Shown here piece by piece: positions 44,009 to 53,099 of a stretch of 64,000 nt of DNA (its first letter is position 1; each line of letters begins with the position of its first letter). The stretch is from Kaistella flava (ex Peng et al. 2021). Its GTDB lineage: Bacteria > Bacteroidota > Bacteroidia > Flavobacteriales > Weeksellaceae. Under the pieces are notes generated by a model. It was not told the DNA's origin, ran no database searches, and was given only the letters and a program-made list of their open reading frames with translations. The DNA is taken from contig NZ_CP040442.1 of the NCBI RefSeq assembly GCF_015191005.1, forward strand, positions 1,054,001-1,118,000, in the 5' to 3' direction. A program made the translations under genes and the position numbers.

Positions 44009-44449
44009 ATGGTCAAATCCTCAATCATTTTTTTTCTACTTCTTTGTCATTCTGTGATGGGTCAAACAAAGATGGAAGACATCCTGGGAAAATGGATGGC
44101 TACTGACAAAAGTGTGAGCGTACTGGTTTATAAAGAGGGAAAAGCAATCAGAGCGAAAGTCCTTTGGTTTGATGAAAAATTAGGAAATGGACAGCCAATA
44201 AATTCAAGAGTAGATACCCGAAATCCCGATCCTAAATTAAGAAATAGAAAATTGATTGGAATGGATATTTTAGAGAATTTATATTTCAATACCACCAAAC
44301 AACGTTGGGAAAACGGTAAAATTTATGATGCTTCCAGTGGAAGAACTTGGGATTCTTATGCCGAAATTAAAGATGATGGTCAACTTATTGTCCGTGGTTT
44401 CTGGAAATGGCAATGGATCGGGAAAACTCTATATTTCGATAAAATGTAG
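44009..44449 (+). CDS. DUF2147 domain-containing exported protein
   Basis: From ATG 44009 (MVKSSIIFFLLLCHSVMGQ) a 146-residue protein with a signal peptide. The mature part begins with MEDILGKWMATDKSVSVLVYKEG and continues through GMDILENLYF and WENGKIYDASSGRTWDSYAEIKDDGQLIVRGFWKW, a clear DUF2147 pattern of a small lipocalin-like beta fold. Function unknown. The frame is open from 43991 without a signal-peptide-like start, so the later ATG is preferred. Confidence 0.88.
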   Translation: MVKSSIIFFLLLCHSVMGQTKMEDILGKWMATDKSVSVLVYKEGKAIRAKVLWFDEKLGNGQPINSRVDTRNPDPKLRNRKLIGMDILENLYFNTTKQRWENGKIYDASSGRTWDSYAEIKDDGQLIVRGFWKWQWIGKTLYFDKM

Positions 44450-44472
44450 GTCGTTTTTTAATAAGTTTGATC

Positions 44473-45390
44473 TCAATAATTCTTCAGCATTTCTGATACT
44501 TCCTTTTTTAAATGAATTTTAAAACTTTCCGGAGAAATAATCTTCACGCGCTTGCCATGTGAAAGAACTTCACGTTCGAAATCGTAAGTCGGAAACAAAG
44601 TCAATTTAATCCTAAATTCTGTTTCATTATCAATTAAAATCTCCTGAGAATGATGAAGCGGAAGCGTTTTTATATAACTTCCCTGATCAGAATCAAACGA
44701 CAAAACAATCTCTTGCGCTTCTTCATTTAAAGTAGAAATAATTCCGAATGAGTTTTCAAAGGCTTTTTCGGTATCGTATTTTTTTGGTTTGAAAGAAGAT
44801 GGTGCAAAATCAAAATCTGAAATTCGGTCCAAAGCAAAGGTCTTAATAAAGAAATCGCGATCGTCTTTTTCGTTGGCCAACAAATACCATCTATTTCGAA
44901 ATTCCTTTAAAGCATAAGGTTCCAAAGTTTTTTTATACGCCACGCCTTCCCAGAATTTGGTGTACTGCAGCGTGATTATTTTGTGATGCGTAATGGCGTG
45001 AACCAATCCGTTAAGTAAATGTAAACCCCGGGATTTTCTTTGCTCAAAGAACATGACATTTTTTCGTCCTTTCACTTCCCGAAATGCTTCGACCAATAAT
45101 AAATTATCAAATACATCTTCCTGAATTTCATCGAGCTCATCAGATTCAATCGCGTAAGTATCTGTAGAACGGCGGTAAATAATATCGGTTCCCAACACTT
45201 TAGAAATCGCTTCTTTATCACGCAGGAAAGTTCTCTTTGTAAATTTTAATTTGTCCGCTTCAATATCTTTATCTTCAAATTTTTGACATAAATAATCAAA
45301 AATATCATCATAAGACGCTCCTTTATTTTTTCTGCTTCTCAAAAAATCTTCAATGAATTTAAGACGAAGGATTTGTTCAATTTTTGCCAT
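44473..45390 (-). CDS. WYL domain-containing transcriptional regulator (YafY-like)
   Basis: A 305-residue regulator from ATG 45390 (MAKIEQILRLKFIEDFL). An N-terminal winged helix (about 5-70) is followed by a WYL domain (about 125-200) with the segment RNRWYLLANEKDDRDF and a C-terminal WCX-like part. WYL regulators sense nucleic acid fragments or nucleotides and often control stress or defence genes, although no such gene is nearby. The frame is open to 45453 but the extra residues do not fit. Confidence 0.88.
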   Translation of the reverse strand: MAKIEQILRLKFIEDFLRSRKNKGASYDDIFDYLCQKFEDKDIEADKLKFTKRTFLRDKEAISKVLGTDIIYRRSTDTYAIESDELDEIQEDVFDNLLLVEAFREVKGRKNVMFFEQRKSRGLHLLNGLVHAITHHKIITLQYTKFWEGVAYKKTLEPYALKEFRNRWYLLANEKDDRDFFIKTFALDRISDFDFAPSSFKPKKYDTEKAFENSFGIISTLNEEAQEIVLSFDSDQGSYIKTLPLHHSQEILIDNETEFRIKLTLFPTYDFEREVLSHGKRVKIISPESFKIHLKKEVSEMLKNY

Positions 45391-45651
45391 TGGATGAAGT
45401 TTGAGTTTACGATTATTAAAAAGTAAATGTAGAAAACTTAAACGACAATACATGACGGTTTTAAAATAAAACTTGCTAAATAATTCAAACTTTGATTGAG
45501 TGAAAATTATACAGTTTCTTTAGATACAACTTATCTCTCACAAGTCCTAACCCACTCACCTTCAATTGAATTTACTGAATTTTTCGAATTTATTTTAGTT
45601 TCCTAAAAGAATAATTTCTAACTTAGATGTTCCATTAAAAACATAATTATC

Positions 45652-46155
45652 ATGAAAACTAACAAATTAAAATCCTTTGTATCCTTTTTGGGATTCTTAG
45701 GAATTATCGGAGTTATCATTACTTTAACTACCAATTCTACCAAAACTTATCGCCCGGTAAGTGAGATGCAGAGCGAATGGAAAAATCTTAAAATTTTGCC
45801 TCAGGACATTACAAAAGACAGTCTGATGTTTGTAATGCATACCTTTAACAACTCTTTAGGCGTAGATTGTTCTCATTGTCATACTCCGAAAAAAGATAAT
45901 CCTGACAAAATGGATTTCCCTTCTGACGCCAACAAAAACAAAGAAATCGCACGTGGTATGCTTAAAATGACCAATGACATTAATGCGAATTATTTTCTGC
46001 CGCACGCACCAGATCCAAAACCAAAACAAATAACCTCTGTTTATTGCATCACTTGCCACCGCGGAAATCCTAATCCAGAAAAGTATCTGCAAGGCGTGAG
46101 TAAAATGATTCCGGTTTTGATGCCGATTAAGAAAGAAGATATGAAAATGAAATAA
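45652..46155 (+). CDS. Diheme c-type cytochrome (photosynthetic-reaction-centre cytochrome-like)
   Basis: A 167-residue exported or membrane-anchored cytochrome with an N-terminal helix (about 8-28). Two haem sites are visible: CSHCH at residues 73-77 and CITCH at 132-136. The sequence LPQDITKDSLMFVMHTFNNSLGVDC fits the CytoC_RC-like family of Bacteroidetes, where the name reflects fold and not photosynthesis. Maturation would use the CcsBA fusion at 7197-10460. Single gene with a terminator after it. Confidence 0.9.
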   Translation: MKTNKLKSFVSFLGFLGIIGVIITLTTNSTKTYRPVSEMQSEWKNLKILPQDITKDSLMFVMHTFNNSLGVDCSHCHTPKKDNPDKMDFPSDANKNKEIARGMLKMTNDINANYFLPHAPDPKPKQITSVYCITCHRGNPNPEKYLQGVSKMIPVLMPIKKEDMKMK

Positions 46156-46182
46156 TAATTTGAGCTTTATAAAATTTTATAT

Positions 46183-46216
46183 AAACCTTGATTGATAATA
46201 CTTTCAAGGTTTTTTT
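46183..46216 (+). terminator. Intrinsic terminator after the cytochrome gene
   Basis: Stem AAACCTTG/CAAGGTTT followed by a T run, 28 bp past the stop. Confidence 0.8.
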
Positions 46217-46285
46217 GCGAATAGTTTTTATTTTTAATTAAACCCCAACTTTCACAGAAGCTGTTCATCACACATTAAAGAAAAT

Positions 46286-47947
46286 TTAAAACCCAATCTT
46301 CCCTTTCTCTTCCCCACTCCATTTTTCATTTTTGCATAAGTTTTTAATCTCTTCGAAAAGAAGTTTTTCACCAGTTAGAATTTCCTGCATCGCAGATTTT
46401 CGGGCAATATTTTCCATTTCACCACCGGAGAAATTGAAGGTTTCGGCTAAAACAATGCTTTCTTTGTCCGACAAAAAAGGAAATTTTTCACACCAGATTT
46501 TAGCAGCATTTTCTAAGGAAGGTTGCTCGAATTTTACTTTAAATAAGAAGCGGCGTTCAAAAGCAGCATCCATATTTTCGACGAGATTGGTGGTGGCGAA
46601 AAGGATTCCGTTGAACTTTTCCATTTCTTCCAGAATAATATTTTGAATAGCATTTTCGGTATCAGCGACATTAGAACTTCCGGCTGATTTGCGTTTTCCG
46701 ATAACGGCGTCTGCTTCATTGAAGAGCAAGATCGGACAAAGATCTTCGGTCAGTTTCATTTCATTATACTGAGTGAAAATTTTCTTGACCAATTTCTGAC
46801 TTTCGCCAAACCACATACTTTTGGTTGAAGAAATATCAACTTTATAAATTTTTCTGCCGGTTTGTTTTGCCAACTGATAAACACTCTCCGTTTTTCCTGT
46901 TCCAGGAACGCCGTGAAAAATCGCTGTAACCCCAATTGGCATTGATTTATCTTTCAAGCGCTGTTGCATTTCATTGAATTTATCCTCACTTAAAATGGCC
47001 GAAATCTGATTCAGCTGAGCAGTTTCATCGGTATTAAAAAAGAGCTTTTTCTCTGGGATATCTTCGGTCTTTATCAATTTTGAATACTCTTTCGAAACCT
47101 CATCAATGATTACATTTTCGTGCTCTCTTAGGAAATCAGTTACTTTTTTAGAAACCTTTGCATTGTGTTTACTGAAAAAATCTTCTTTAGAAATATCAAT
47201 CAAATCTAATTTCGAAAGTTTGGTTTCCTTGTTGGCTACTTTTTTAACATGCTTTAAAGCCTGACTTTTATGAGCAAAATAATCATCAACCGTCATGATT
47301 ACGTTGGTATTAAAATCATTATCGCCGTTTTTGATGGCATCCCAAATCGTATCTAAAAGGAAATAAGTTTCAAACACCTCGAGCTGATAATTTTTGATCT
47401 CACGAAACATCGGCATTTCTATATTTTCATCACAAATCGTAGAAACATATTCTCTAAAATCCAGATGGGAAATTAACTGATCACCGAGTTGATCACTCAT
47501 TTTATCAAACTCTTCCAGGATATCGACAAAATTTTTGGGTTCTGTAGACTCCGCTATTTTACTGTATTTTAGAACTTCATTTTTAGAAATACTGTTGATA
47601 AGATTTTGAGAAAGTTCATATGTAGAAATCTGTTTTTTACGGCTGTTTTTATTCATTAATAAATTTCGGCTGTAAAGCGTTTCTATCGACTCTCTGTATT
47701 TCAAAACCTGAAATTTGGTTAAGCCAAAATGGTCAAAAACATCAGAAAAATTACTGGTCTCAAACCACATCGCAAAAGCATTGGCAAACAAAACCGTTTC
47801 GATAGCGTTTAGTTTTAAATAGTCGGAAAGCAATTTCACCTCACTTTCTATTTCTATAAACAACGCATCCTTTAACTGGCTTTCTTTCGATGTATTGTAT
47901 ATCTTTTCAATACAATCCAATACTTTAAAATTAAATTTTGTTTCCAT
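46286..47947 (-). CDS. AAA+ ATPase with long N-terminal helical domain
   Basis: A 553-residue protein. The N-terminal 310 residues are helical and of unknown type. The AAA+ module follows, with Walker A GVPGTGKT near residue 346, Walker B ILLFNEAD near residue 402, an AATTN-like sensor 1 (FATTNLVENMD) and an arginine finger in AFERRFLFKVKF. In Walker B the usual Asp before Glu is replaced by Asn (FNEAD), a form I know from some phage and bacterial AAA proteins, so activity is still likely. No partner gene is adjacent. Role unknown; remodelling of a protein complex is likely. Confidence 0.82.
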   Translation of the reverse strand: METKFNFKVLDCIEKIYNTSKESQLKDALFIEIESEVKLLSDYLKLNAIETVLFANAFAMWFETSNFSDVFDHFGLTKFQVLKYRESIETLYSRNLLMNKNSRKKQISTYELSQNLINSISKNEVLKYSKIAESTEPKNFVDILEEFDKMSDQLGDQLISHLDFREYVSTICDENIEMPMFREIKNYQLEVFETYFLLDTIWDAIKNGDNDFNTNVIMTVDDYFAHKSQALKHVKKVANKETKLSKLDLIDISKEDFFSKHNAKVSKKVTDFLREHENVIIDEVSKEYSKLIKTEDIPEKKLFFNTDETAQLNQISAILSEDKFNEMQQRLKDKSMPIGVTAIFHGVPGTGKTESVYQLAKQTGRKIYKVDISSTKSMWFGESQKLVKKIFTQYNEMKLTEDLCPILLFNEADAVIGKRKSAGSSNVADTENAIQNIILEEMEKFNGILFATTNLVENMDAAFERRFLFKVKFEQPSLENAAKIWCEKFPFLSDKESIVLAETFNFSGGEMENIARKSAMQEILTGEKLLFEEIKNLCKNEKWSGEEKGKIGF

Positions 47948-48133
47948 GCTCTATATTTATTTTGACAAAGATCCTAAATCAAAGCGCCAAACTAAGTCAG
48001 TTTACTAAAGTTGATCAGTTATTTGAAGTAAATATCTTCTCTTTGGAATCAGTATTATTCAGAACATTCTAATTAATTTTATTTCTGAAATAAATTCTCT
48101 TTAAATTACATAAAACAACCCACCGTTAATGGC

Positions 48134-48141
48134 TATCTTTG
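48134..48141 (+). promoter_or_regulatory. -7 element TATCTTTG
   Basis: Exact TAnnTTTG match 31 bp upstream of the next ATG, in the divergent gap with the AAA+ gene. Confidence 0.55.
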
Positions 48142-48172
48142 CAAAATTCAAAACTTAACGAGCTATTTAATT

Positions 48173-49156
48173 ATGTCTTTATCCTTATTTAATCCTTTCA
48201 CAGATTTAATTTTCGACGAACAATTTTGCTTCCTAACTGGAGATTTAACCACTGAAAAAATGTCCGTTTATCCGGAATGGCTGATGGATCATTTTAAATT
48301 TGGGACCGACCGAATTGAGATGATGGATAAATCGAAGGCTTATACTTATGCAGATCTTCAATTGCCGTGTTCTCCGCGCGTAAAAAAAGCTTTTGAAGAC
48401 TTGGAAGAAAAAGTTCAGGAAGCCTACAAAAAAGGATTTGAAGGAATGAAAGCGCTCGACGAACAGTTGCTTTTCCTCTGGACAGGCAGAATGGTTTACG
48501 GAATGCTGTATCACGAAATGCGGTATGAAAGTTCACGCAAGCTCAGACTAAGAGAAAATTTTGATTTGTCTGCTACGCTGCGCGAACGTTTTGGAAACTT
48601 CCATCTCATGATGCAGTCTATCGTAGAACCGATTTCTTTTGTGGGACAAAAACCGTGGAGCATTGCCGTATTTCCGCTTAAATATTCGGCCGATATTTTC
48701 AGTTACCGCGACGATACTGTTAATTTATTGTTCCAGTTTGGAGTCAATGGTTTTGGATTTATCGCCTGTATGCAGGATAACGGAATTATAGGTGAAAAAC
48801 AAAAAGAGATTCTCGAAAAAATGGAAGGTCATGTTTTACACCCGCTCCAGTTTGAAGAACTGTTTGCCAGGTTTCATTACTCCGATTATATTTTACAGTA
48901 CAAACCAGAATTCAAAATTGAAAATACCGATACCGAAATTACGATCGAAGCAGTTCCTATTACCGCTAATGAAAACAGACCTATTTTCGGATTTTGGGAT
49001 GACGAGGTTTTTGCACAGTTGTTAACCAATTACTGGTCGGTTTATGGAATTCAAAGAGGCGATATTATTCAGTTTCAAAAACCTTTTTTAAGTTTTCTCG
49101 AGAATCCTTATACGAAGGATTTTGTGGTGCCGGAAGGGATTGATTTGCCGTTTTAG
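48173..49156 (+). CDS. Conserved hypothetical protein
   Basis: A 327-residue soluble protein with no signal peptide or membrane helix. It starts MSLSLFNPFTDLIFDEQFCFLTGD; the Cys in CFLTG resembles the first half of a small zinc motif but a partner Cys pair is not seen. The middle is helical and rich in aromatic residues (LLFLWTGRMVYGMLYHEMRYESSRKLR). I recognise it as a flavobacterial protein of unknown function only. Own promoter, single gene. Confidence 0.7.
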   Translation: MSLSLFNPFTDLIFDEQFCFLTGDLTTEKMSVYPEWLMDHFKFGTDRIEMMDKSKAYTYADLQLPCSPRVKKAFEDLEEKVQEAYKKGFEGMKALDEQLLFLWTGRMVYGMLYHEMRYESSRKLRLRENFDLSATLRERFGNFHLMMQSIVEPISFVGQKPWSIAVFPLKYSADIFSYRDDTVNLLFQFGVNGFGFIACMQDNGIIGEKQKEILEKMEGHVLHPLQFEELFARFHYSDYILQYKPEFKIENTDTEITIEAVPITANENRPIFGFWDDEVFAQLLTNYWSVYGIQRGDIIQFQKPFLSFLENPYTKDFVVPEGIDLPF

Positions 49157-49594
49157 GAATTGAAAAAATTATACATGGCTTTTTAAAGTACTAAAGTCAC
49201 AAAAGCTTTATAGTACTAAGTGATTCAAAAAGGAGGTTATAACTAAAGTTGCTTCAAATAATTGAATAAATTGTGCTTTTCAAAAAAAGTTCCGGCTAAA
49301 AAAGATCATTTCCTCTACGTTACTTGTTCATTTCCTCCATGAATCTCACTGTATTTCCTATCAAAAACACGGATCTGAAAAATTTAATTGTAAAAGAAAT
49401 GAGGAGAAAAAATATAAATCGTTGTTAGAAAATCAATAGATTTAAAATTTTCGAGCATATATTTATTTCATAAACTACTATAATCATGTAGTTTACGAAA
49501 ATAATACAATCCTTCATTCCTTTTTATGATTTCGATTAATTACAATTATTTTAGGAGTGGATAAAATTAAATTGATATTTTTTCCATTTTAAAA

Positions 49595-49623
49595 TTGTTT
49601 ATCAAGAAATTGTTGTACTTTTG
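49595..49623 (+). promoter_or_regulatory. Promoter of tRNA-fMet (TTG, 18-bp spacer, TACTTTTG)
   Basis: A -33 TTG at 49595-49597 and the -7 element TACTTTTG at 49616-49623 are separated by 18 bp, and the tRNA begins 12 bp later. This is a good example of the Bacteroidetes housekeeping promoter. The preceding gap 49157-49594 holds no gene that I can support. Confidence 0.75.
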
Positions 49624-49634
49624 CACCATAATAA

Positions 49635-49707
<73 letters not shown>

Positions 49708-49714
49708 CTAAGTA

Positions 49715-49745
49715 AAGAGAATCAAGAAATTGATTCTCTTTTTTT
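49715..49745 (+). terminator. Intrinsic terminator of tRNA-fMet
   Basis: Perfect 11-bp stem AAGAGAATCAA/TTGATTCTCTT, GAAA loop and a T run. Confidence 0.9.
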
Positions 49746-49898
49746 GTGGGGTTAAGTGAGGGTTTTGGAGATTCCCTATACTCTCTCCTATTATGATACT
49801 ATTCTAATAAATCTCAAATTATATAAAAGAAGACATACAATAAGGTAACGCATTTACTACTTTAGTGACCCATTCTAATTCTTAAAAAACCTACAAAA

Positions 49899-50160
49899 AT
49901 GAGAATCCTATTCTATATCAGAAGAAACAAAATCAATTCGAAAAATCTATACCCTTTAACCTTTAGAATTACTTTAGTTTCAAGGTAGGAAAGAATTTTC
50001 CACAGGTGTATTTATTAATCCTGATAATTAGAATAATATAAAAGTAGAAAAGATTTCCATGCACTACAGACCATAACTAAATCAATAACAACTAAGCCTG
50101 CTTAAACAATAAATTACCGAGGATTTTTTATTGCTACAGGTTCAGAAGATATTTAAATCT
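49899..50160 (+). pseudogene. Remnant of a tyrosine-type site-specific integrase (N-terminal part)
   Basis: ATG 49899 opens MRILFYIRRNKINSKNLYPL, then FRITLVSR, then a stop. A shift of frame gives RKEFSTGVFINPDN, a stop where family members have Trp, and later QLSLLKQ with stops on both sides and ITEDFLLLQVQKI. These are the arm-binding and SAM-like parts of Bacteroidetes mobile-element integrases. At least one frameshift and several stops are present, and the catalytic domain is missing. It lies 190 bp after tRNA-fMet, a usual place for an integrase. Confidence 0.75.
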
Positions 50161-50292
50161 TACAAAGAATTAAGACCACATGCCAGTTGTGATTATTTAA
50201 CCCCAATACAAGCACATCTAAAATCTGGAAAATTAAACAAGAGATGGAAGAATTATTATAAACGTTTTAACTTTGAAAATACAAGTGTATAG
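50161..50292 (+). pseudogene. Remnant of an IS3-family transposase (C-terminal end)
   Basis: Directly continuing the integrase remnant in frame is LRPHASCDYLTPIQAHLKSG, then KLNKRWKNYYKRFNFE and a stop. The RPHAS...LTPxQAH...KRWKNYY pattern is the end of IS150/IS3-type transposases (integrase catalytic core). The rest of the gene is absent, so a deletion joined the two mobile-element genes. Confidence 0.75.
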
Positions 50293-50335
50293 TTATGTCA
50301 GGATTTACCTATTAATCTGTATAGCTATTTCAGGA
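50286..50335 (+). repeat. Two 18-bp direct repeats (TGTATAGyTATkTCAGGA), likely IS end
   Basis: Copies at 50286-50303 and 50318-50335, 16 of 18 bases identical, spaced by 32 bp. They begin inside the stop codon of the transposase remnant, so they are probably the right end of the former insertion sequence. Confidence 0.6.
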
Positions 50336-50352
50336 CGGGTCCCCAAAATGAC

Positions 50353-50418
50353 GCTTCATACATACCTCATAGATACTTCATGGATAAAGCATGGATAGTT
50401 CATGACGAGTTCATGAAA
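50353..50418 (+). repeat. Six degenerate 11-bp tandem repeats (consensus AnTTCATGGAT)
   Basis: Six successive 11-nt units keep CAT at the same place: GCTTCATACAT, ACCTCATAGAT, ACTTCATGGAT, AAAGCATGGAT, AGTTCATGACG, AGTTCATGAAA. The period equals one helical turn, so a protein could bind along one face. The rest of 50419-50914 has no gene that I can support; a hairpin (AAATCCCT/AGGGATTT) lies at 50757-50788. Confidence 0.65.
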
Positions 50419-50911
50419 ACGAAATCACCATAAAAACAATTTTTCTCTAAAAAAAGAACTTCCAAAATTCCTTACAGAATACAAATTGGTTTTTGAGTTT
50501 CATTAATTCCTCCATTAAGCCTTAATGTTGAAAAAATATAGGTTCATTTTTTAGGATCAAAAACAAAACACGATCGAATTCTTCGGCAGAAATAAACTCA
50601 AAGTGTTCAACAATAAATCCTAATAGAAACAATTGAAGTAATTCAAAGCTATTGATCATTTAGCAAAAATAACATATCCATCATTTGTCCCTAAATTTTG
50701 TGACTGGTTCGTTTTAAAATCGATTCAAGAAGTACGGAAAGAAATTATAACAAAAAAAATCCCTAAAAGTATTAACTTATAGGGATTTGGGCGGAGAACT
50801 AGGTTTTCCTTATTAAAACTAATAGAAACCAATAAGCAAATACCGTATTGATTATCAATTATTTATAAACATTTATACTCAAGTAGAAGTTACCAAAAAC
50901 CAATGAACAAC

Positions 50912-50950
50912 TCCCAATTTAGTCCCTGTTTTTTAAGTAGGGACTAAATT
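50912..50950. repeat. Hairpin CCAATTTAGTCCCT/AGGGACTAAATTGG, left flank of abiE
   Basis: Perfect 14-bp stem around GTTTTTTAAGT. A degenerate second copy (TAGTCCCTGTTTTTTAATAG, then AGACTA) lies at 53100-53127, on the other side of the abiE pair. Confidence 0.7.
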
Positions 50951-51232
50951 GGAAGTTACTCCATTTTTATCAGTCAGTAATCCTTTTCATTTTAGAACAT
51001 TCACCGAATCTAGATTATTTTTCTCACAGAGAGAAATGAAGTTTGGTTTCAAAGCAAATAGAAATGAGAAATTTATAAAAATCAATCTTTTAAATGTAGA
51101 AAAATCAGAAACATCAACCCTGCGGATTTTCCTTCATTTTAACAGATGTCAGCAACAGCAATTCTATTTCTTTATATTAAACTGAAATATTGTATTTCCA
51201 ATTAGAAATTATTTAGTCCTCAACTCTATTTC

Positions 51233-51259
51233 GTCCCAAATTTTTATTATATTTGGGAC
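51233..51259. promoter_or_regulatory. Probable AbiEi operator (GTCCCAAAT/ATTTGGGAC) over the abiE promoter
   Basis: Perfect 9-bp inverted repeat with a 9-bp spacer. The -7 element TATATTTG at 51248-51255 overlaps the right arm, and the ATG is at 51264. AbiEi antitoxins are known to repress their own operon by binding inverted repeats, which fits. Confidence 0.75.
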
Positions 51260-51263
51260 TATT

Positions 51264-51869
51264 ATGAGACCAAAAGTTGAACAACATATTTCAGATCAAA
51301 TAGATACCCTAGAAAATGGAGCAATCTTTTTTGTGGATGATTTTTTAGATTTTGGAACCTCGGAAAGTGTAAAAAAAGCATTGCTCAGACTTGAAGAAAA
51401 ACAAAAAATCAAAAGACTATCTCACGGTATTTATTATAAGCCAAAACTCAGTAAAATTATTGGAGAACTTATTCCATCAATCGAAGATATTGCAAATGCT
51501 ATTGCAAGAAGAGATCACGCAAGAATAATCCCGACTGGTGCTTTTGCAGAAAACATATTGGGATTAACAACACAAGTTCCCATGAAGTTCACATTCCTCA
51601 CAGATGGTGCTGCGAGAATTATTAAAGTGGGCAACCGAACAATCAATTTCAAATCTACAGTTCCTAAAAATTTATCTACAAAAGGAAAAATTTCTACTTT
51701 GGTTATTCAAGCTTTGAAACAAATAAAAAAAGACAATGTAGATGAAATTACTCTGAATAAAATTTCTGAACAATTGAAAAATGAAGAAGAAAATAATATT
51801 CTTCACGATGCTAAACTTGCTCCAGCGTGGATCAGAGAAATCCTTTTAAAGTCCCTCAATAATGAATAA
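51264..51869 (+). CDS. abiEi: AbiEi-type antitoxin (DUF6088 family)
   Basis: Antitoxin and autorepressor of a type IV toxin-antitoxin system. The 201-residue protein has an N-terminal winged helix (about 10-58, FGTSESVKKALLRLEEKQKIKRLSHGIYYKP), the pattern common to AbiEi-like proteins, and a C-terminal domain of about 130 residues. It overlaps the toxin gene by 8 bp, so the two are translated together. The operator-promoter overlap upstream supports autoregulation. Confidence 0.87.
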   Translation: MRPKVEQHISDQIDTLENGAIFFVDDFLDFGTSESVKKALLRLEEKQKIKRLSHGIYYKPKLSKIIGELIPSIEDIANAIARRDHARIIPTGAFAENILGLTTQVPMKFTFLTDGAARIIKVGNRTINFKSTVPKNLSTKGKISTLVIQALKQIKKDNVDEITLNKISEQLKNEEENNILHDAKLAPAWIREILLKSLNNE

Positions 51870-52869
51870 TTGGTTTACATTAACAGAACAGCAACAATTC
51901 GAAATAATCAATGAGACTTCTGCTCAGCTTGGCTTTTCCGACGTGGTCATCGAAAAAGATTGGTGGGTTTGTATGGTTTTAAGAGCTGTATTTCAATCGA
52001 AATATAATACACACATCGTTTTCAAAGGAGGAACGTCATTAAGTAAAGCATATGCTGTTATTGAACGGTTTTCCGAAGATGTTGATTTAATTGTTGATTA
52101 TCATTTTCTTGGTTTTGATGATTTTAAATCGAAATCGCAAATAAAGAAACTTCGCAAAGCTTCAGGACATTTCGTTATTGGCGATTTCAGAGTAGAATTG
52201 ACTGAGCAACTTAAAACATTAGGAATTCCGGAAGAAATGTTCATCATAGAATTTGACCCAAAAATTGATGATACAAGTGACCCCAATACATTGGAATTAT
52301 CATATCAATCAGTGGTTCCAAGTGAAACCCACATTCAAAAGAAAGTGATTATTGAGATGGGCGCAAGAGCTCTATCAGAACCTTCTGAGAAAAGAAAAAT
52401 AAGTTCATACATCGATCAGAGTTTTAAAGGATATGAATTTGCTTTTCCTGAATTTGAGGTGGAAGTTACCATTCCAACAAAAACATTTCTGGAAAAAGTT
52501 TTTCTTCTGCATGAAGAATTTTCAAAACCCCTAGAGAAAATTAGACATCATAAATTGAGTCGTCATTTGTATGATTTAGATCGGCTCATGAATTCTGAAT
52601 ACGGTGAAAAAGCAATTACCGACAAAGATCTTTTCAATAAGATTGCTAAATTTAGAGAACTGATGAATAATGTGAGAGGGATTTCTTTTGAAAATCATAA
52701 AAGAGATCAACTCAACATCATTCCGCCAGCGGAAGTTATTGATCTTTGGGAAGCAGATTACAGACAAATGCAGGAAAATATGATTATAGGCGAAAGTTTA
52801 TCATTTTCAGATTTAATTGAAAAATTAAAATTAATACAAGAAAAATTCAAGGAAATACCAAACACCTAA
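51862..52869 (+). CDS. abiEii: AbiEii/AbiGii nucleotidyltransferase toxin
   Basis: A 335-residue toxin of the DNA polymerase beta-like nucleotidyltransferase fold, which by family knowledge modifies tRNA or other targets to stop growth, as in phage abortive infection. The signature FKGGTSLSK with the acidic pair in RFSEDVDLIV (about residues 52-77) is intact, and EKDWWV lies just before. The C-terminal helical domain is present, so it looks complete and active. Confidence 0.9.
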   Translation: MNNWFTLTEQQQFEIINETSAQLGFSDVVIEKDWWVCMVLRAVFQSKYNTHIVFKGGTSLSKAYAVIERFSEDVDLIVDYHFLGFDDFKSKSQIKKLRKASGHFVIGDFRVELTEQLKTLGIPEEMFIIEFDPKIDDTSDPNTLELSYQSVVPSETHIQKKVIIEMGARALSEPSEKRKISSYIDQSFKGYEFAFPEFEVEVTIPTKTFLEKVFLLHEEFSKPLEKIRHHKLSRHLYDLDRLMNSEYGEKAITDKDLFNKIAKFRELMNNVRGISFENHKRDQLNIIPPAEVIDLWEADYRQMQENMIIGESLSFSDLIEKLKLIQEKFKEIPNT

Positions 52870-53099
52870 TTACGACCATGTTTCAAAACCTGTAGTTAAA
52901 ATAGATGTTAATGCTTTCTGAATCACCAATTGAACATGTATTTTTGATTTGTGTTTTTTTATAAAAAAAATCAAAAAAGATAATATTAAAGAAGAAATGC
53001 AAAGTAGGAAATACGCTCGAATCAAAACTTGATAACCATTATGACACGAAAAACTTATAGAAAATATTTTTTACAGATAAAAACAAAAAAACAGAGATT

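Noticed and set aside
50640..50757. Open stretch reading AIDHLAKITYPSFVPKFCDW and on
   Set aside because: It looks slightly protein-like, but there is no start, it is bounded by stops and I recognise no family.
50949..51185. A 78-codon plus-strand ORF
   Set aside because: Begins inside the hairpin repeat and shows biased, low-complexity residues.
52930..53010. Short open stretch after abiEii (KIKKDNIKEEMQSRKYARIKT)
   Set aside because: Too short and lysine-rich in AT-rich DNA; could be a gene scrap but there is no support.
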